Source of the DNA: JBFJVZ01 sp041623895
GTDB lineage: Bacteria > Planctomycetota > Planctomycetia > Pirellulales > Pirellulaceae
DNA length: 10,011 bases
Direction: 5' to 3'
NCBI GenBank assembly: GCA_041623895.1
Contig: JBFJVZ010000305.1
Coordinates: 1 to 10,011 of the forward strand
The translations under genes and the position numbers were made by a program. Shown here piece by piece: positions 6,815 to 10,011 of this stretch. Under the pieces are notes generated by a model. The model saw only the letters and a program-made list of their open reading frames with translations, did not search any database and was not told where the DNA came from. Each line of letters begins with the position of its first letter. The stretch's first letter is position 1.

Positions 6815-9800
6815 TCAATCCACATAAATAAATTCACTCAAACTCATCAACACCTGACACATGTCGGTCATGGCCAGCTGGTGTGCCTTCGGTTTCGATT
6901 CAGCTTCATACGATTTGATCTGCTGCGTTACGAACAATATTGAATCGGCCAGTTCGTCATCAGTCGGTTGCCGCGCGATCGCTGCCAGGTAGGCACGGCG
7001 AATCGAAGCCTCGATGTCATCACCGGCAACCTGCTTGGCAAACGATTTTGCGTATTCCCGCACCCGCGGGTTGTTCATGAAGATCAAGGCTTGCGGGGCG
7101 ATCGTGGTACTGGGCCGGGCACCGACACTGGCCAGTGGCTCGGGCGTGTCAAAAACTTGCAAGAACGGAATCAGCTTGCTGCGTTTGATAAAGAAATAGA
7201 TGCTGCGGCGGCGCATGTTTTCATCCAGCGTGCCGGGGCCGAACTGTGTCGCATCAAGCTGCCCGCTGACCGACAACATCGAATCGCGAATGATTTCCGC
7301 CTCCAGTCGACGGGGCGAAAACCGCCAAAGCAGTCGATTCTCCGGATCAACCTTGGACTTGGTTTCGTCGAACTGTGAATCCTGCATATAAACACTGCTG
7401 GTCATGATCAGCTTGTGAATCGGTTTAAGCCGCCAGTCGTTGCGAATCAATTCGGCAGCCAACCAATCAAGCAGTTCGGGATGCGTGGGCCGCTCACCTT
7501 GGAAGCCAAAGTCATTGGGAGTGGCCACGATGCCGCGGCCAAAATGCTGTTGCCAAAGTCGATTGACGATAACACGCGCAAGCAGATGCCCGGCACCGTT
7601 TTCCGCGTCGGTGATCCAGTTGGCGACGGCGTGTCGGCGAAAGGAAGTGGTCGAGTTCTCCGGCGCTGAGGACATCCAGTTGCCGGTCGAGTCGGTTCGC
7701 ATCAGGACTTGCAGGAATCCCGGCTCCGCGACTCCTTGTTTTTGGTTCACGTCGCCGCGATTCAGAAAGTAAGCGTCCTTGTAGAAATGAGGAAAGCCAC
7801 GGCCATCGCCGTGGTTGGGAATCGGTTTGACGTTTTCGCTGGTGATCATCACCTTGTCCAGGTTTGGCTGCGGTTTGGCCGCCAGGTGTTTTTGCAGTGG
7901 GTCGTTCAGTGACCGCCATTTCTTGTCCGTCTTCTTGAAGACCAGCATCAGGGATTCACGCTGCGCATCGGTCAGCTGTTGCCCCTCGCTGAGTTTCAAA
8001 CGTGCCAGTTCCGCCTCCCCCTGAGACATCGATTCCGCTTTCAGCGCTGGTCGCTGCTGTTCCGAGCTGACCGCCAGCCGTAGCCGTCCGAAGTTGTGTT
8101 TGTTGTTGACATTGAATTCCAGCTTGATCGTCAAGCGAGTTCCGACGGAAAACCCAATGGGCTTTTCCAGACGAAAGCTCGCGGCATGATCCTGTCCGAA
8201 CTTTGGATCGACGGCCCAACCGGACTTGGGGTTGTCGTCCAGCGAACTTGCGATCGAGAGGTTGCCGTCGTTCTGCTGGAACGTCACTTCGGGATCGAGC
8301 AGCTTGATATCGGTTGCTTTGCCGGATTCGTCCAGCGGCTGAATCGAGAGCGTGATGCGGCTGAGTCCAAAGTTTCCGTTGCCGGCACGACCCGGTCCGC
8401 GTTTCGTCATCGAATCGTCAGCCAAGGCTTCCAGCCGCAATGCCGTAATGCCATGCAAACTGGTCTGACTTTCAAACGTGTAAGTATCGAAGTCGGCGTT
8501 TTTGCCAGTGACCAGATACGATCCATCATCTTGGGATAGGAATGTCGCGCCTTGTTGCGAATGAAGGCTGGAAGCAGCCAACGTGATCCACGCTGCACCG
8601 GTGGTTGGCTGGTCGACTTGCGACGGTCGCGATCGCACGGTTTCGAGAAACTGTCCGAATCGATCGGGGAGTTCATTTTTCTCGAAATCCTCAAGCGCAG
8701 ACTTTAGCGGCGGCAACGCGGTTTCCCACTTTGCCATTGCAGCGGCCGTTCCCCGTGGATCCAAATTGATGTCAACGTTGCTGCGAATAGCAGTGCGAAA
8801 GGCCGAGACCAACTGGTAATAATCTCGCGATGGGATCGGATCAAACTTATGGTCATGACACCGCGCACAGCCAATCGTCATCCCCAGCATTGCCGTGCCC
8901 ATCGTGGCGACCATGTCATCAAGTTCATCGTAGCGCGATGATTCAAATTCTTTTTCGGTAAGCTGCGTGGGGAAAACGCCGGCACCCAGGAAACCGGTCG
9001 CCATCATTGCCAGCGGATTGTGCGGTTCGAATTCATCACCGGCAATTTGCAGACGCACAAACTGATCGAACGGCATGTCGGCGTTAAATGCCTTGACGAC
9101 AAAGTCGCGATAGTGATAAGCGTGGGGACGGTCGTAGTCCTGTTCAAACCCGTGGCTTTCGGCAAAGCGTGCGATGTCAAGCCAATGACGGGCCACGCGC
9201 TCGCCGTGATGTTTGCTCTCCAGCAATTGAGCGATCAGTTTCGCGTAAGCCTGCGGGTCGTTATCGCTGAGGAACGCCTGCGTCTGCTCCGGGGTCGGCG
9301 GCAGTCCGATCAGGTCAAAGTAAGCGCGCCGCAGCAACGTGCGCCGTGAAGCCAGCGAAGCCGGCTCGATTCCCGCTGCGCTGAGTTTCCGCAAAATAAA
9401 GTCGTCGATCACGCTGCGGGACCAGGCATCGTCCCCAAATTCTGGATTGACATCAGCGAGCGGCCGAAACGACCAAAATTCGCGAGCCGAATCATCAATG
9501 ATGCGCAGTGTCCAAGCCAGCGGATCGTCTTCCGTTGCCGAGGCAAATGGTTTGTCGTACGGCGCACCGAGCTGAATCCACCTGGCAATGGCATCGATTT
9601 GCCGTTGATCCAGCTTGGCGCCGTCTTCCGGCATCACCGGTTCGTCTTCGTGGCGAATCAACTTCAGCAGCAAACTGGCCTGAGGATTTTTCAAGTCGAC
9701 GGCCGGTCCGCTGGCGCCACCTTTCAGCAGCGTACCTCGCGAGGCCAAACTGAATTCGCCTTCGGTCTCTTCGCCGCCGTGACACTTCAGGCAACGGCCA

Positions 9801-9961
9801 GCAATCACCTGTCGCACATCGCGCTTAAAGAGTTCCCGCCCCTCAGCCATCTGCTTTGCGTGCTGGGGATCAACCTCAGCAACTTGATTGTCCTGAGCGG
9901 AAGTGCTGGGGCCTAAGGTACCGGCAACAAGAACCAAGGCCGCAAAAAATCGCCAAATCAT
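6815..9961 (-). CDS. Exported PSCyt1-DUF1549-DUF1553 protein (planctomycete cytochrome-type)
   Basis: This encodes a 1048-residue exported protein of the planctomycete PSCyt1/PSCyt2/PSD1 type. Its biochemical role is unproven, though redox chemistry is implied by haem motifs. A signal peptide covers residues 1-22 with probable cleavage at STSA/Q. The PSCyt1 domain (about 50-130) has the haem c motif CLKCH at 57-61 and a possible distal ligand Met110 in VMPEDGAKLD. DUF1549 (about 176-395) includes LLRRAYFDLIGLPPTPE, HWLDIARFAESHGFEQD and a second CXXCH, CARCH, at 365-369. A beta-rich insert (about 450-632, with GPGRAGNGNFGLS) resembles a carbohydrate-binding or jelly-roll module. DUF1553 (about 772-1015) includes RVIVNRLWQQHFGRG, PNDFG, HPELLDWLA and SPRRLEAE. 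The C-terminus, SLSEFIYVD, is typical, so the protein is complete. The ATG at 9961 has GGAA five bases upstream. It is the first gene of the probable two-gene unit with DUF1501. Confidence 0.95.
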   Translation of the reverse strand: MIWRFFAALVLVAGTLGPSTSAQDNQVAEVDPQHAKQMAEGRELFKRDVRQVIAGRCLKCHGGEETEGEFSLASRGTLLKGGASGPAVDLKNPQASLLLKLIRHEDEPVMPEDGAKLDQRQIDAIARWIQLGAPYDKPFASATEDDPLAWTLRIIDDSAREFWSFRPLADVNPEFGDDAWSRSVIDDFILRKLSAAGIEPASLASRRTLLRRAYFDLIGLPPTPEQTQAFLSDNDPQAYAKLIAQLLESKHHGERVARHWLDIARFAESHGFEQDYDRPHAYHYRDFVVKAFNADMPFDQFVRLQIAGDEFEPHNPLAMMATGFLGAGVFPTQLTEKEFESSRYDELDDMVATMGTAMLGMTIGCARCHDHKFDPIPSRDYYQLVSAFRTAIRSNVDINLDPRGTAAAMAKWETALPPLKSALEDFEKNELPDRFGQFLETVRSRPSQVDQPTTGAAWITLAASSLHSQQGATFLSQDDGSYLVTGKNADFDTYTFESQTSLHGITALRLEALADDSMTKRGPGRAGNGNFGLSRITLSIQPLDESGKATDIKLLDPEVTFQQNDGNLSIASSLDDNPKSGWAVDPKFGQDHAASFRLEKPIGFSVGTRLTIKLEFNVNNKHNFGRLRLAVSSEQQRPALKAESMSQGEAELARLKLSEGQQLTDAQRESLMLVFKKTDKKWRSLNDPLQKHLAAKPQPNLDKVMITSENVKPIPNHGDGRGFPHFYKDAYFLNRGDVNQKQGVAEPGFLQVLMRTDSTGNWMSSAPENSTTSFRRHAVANWITDAENGAGHLLARVIVNRLWQQHFGRGIVATPNDFGFQGERPTHPELLDWLAAELIRNDWRLKPIHKLIMTSSVYMQDSQFDETKSKVDPENRLLWRFSPRRLEAEIIRDSMLSVSGQLDATQFGPGTLDENMRRRSIYFFIKRSKLIPFLQVFDTPEPLASVGARPSTTIAPQALIFMNNPRVREYAKSFAKQVAGDDIEASIRRAYLAAIARQPTDDELADSILFVTQQIKSYEAESKPKAHQLAMTDMCQVLMSLSEFIYVD

Positions 9962-9997
9962 TCTGATTCCAAGTGCGTGTTATGTTCTGCAGACGTC

Positions 9998-10003
9998 ATT
10001 ATA
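9998..10003 (-). promoter_or_regulatory. Candidate -10 box upstream of the cytochrome-type gene
   Basis: The minus strand reads TATAAT, a perfect -10 consensus, 36 bases upstream of the ATG at 9961. A -35 box would fall just outside the window (about 10021-10026), so the promoter cannot be completed here. The position suits transcription of the DUF1549/DUF1553-DUF1501 pair. Confidence 0.4.
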
Positions 10004-10011
10004 GATTCCCC

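Overview
The window looks like a piece of a planctomycete chromosome, probably from the Rhodopirellula/Pirellulaceae group. Four protein families point there: a protein with a haem-binding PSCyt1 domain plus DUF1549 and DUF1553, a DUF1501 protein with a Tat-like leader, a giant secreted protein opening with the planctomycete LEDRRLLA-type motif and ending in a dockerin-like calcium-binding tail, and a hybrid histidine kinase. GC content looks moderate. All four genes lie on the minus strand and fill nearly the whole window, so transcription runs from high to low coordinates. I saw no tRNA, rRNA, CRISPR array, transposase or phage gene.

In transcription order: (1) 9961-6815, a 1048-residue exported cytochrome-type protein (PSCyt1 - DUF1549 - beta-rich insert - DUF1553); (2) 6730-5291, a 479-residue DUF1501 protein of the alkaline-phosphatase/sulfatase superfamily. 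This pair is the standard planctomycete two-gene unit, and the two genes are 84 bases apart. (3) 5145-1897, a 1082-residue modular extracellular protein: export motif, SdrD_B-like domain, sialidase/glycosidase-like beta-propeller, LamG-like domain, GEVED domain, Ig-like domain and dockerin-like tail. Its true start is probably 42 codons inside the longest ORF, behind a good ribosome binding site. (4) 1797-<1, a membrane hybrid histidine kinase with an extracytoplasmic sensor domain, cut off by the window edge inside its receiver domain.

The 145-base gap before gene 3 holds a perfect 6-3-6 inverted repeat. It overlaps the spacer and -10 box of a weak promoter candidate, so gene 3 may be controlled separately from the upstream pair. 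Together the genes suggest a locus for sensing and handling extracytoplasmic material, plausibly polysaccharide: two exported enzymes of unproven function, a secreted glycan-binding or glycan-cleaving candidate, and a membrane sensor. That link is inferred from domain content and adjacency only. Nothing here is clearly a new defence or mobile system; the most unusual items are the mosaic secreted protein and its operator-like upstream region.
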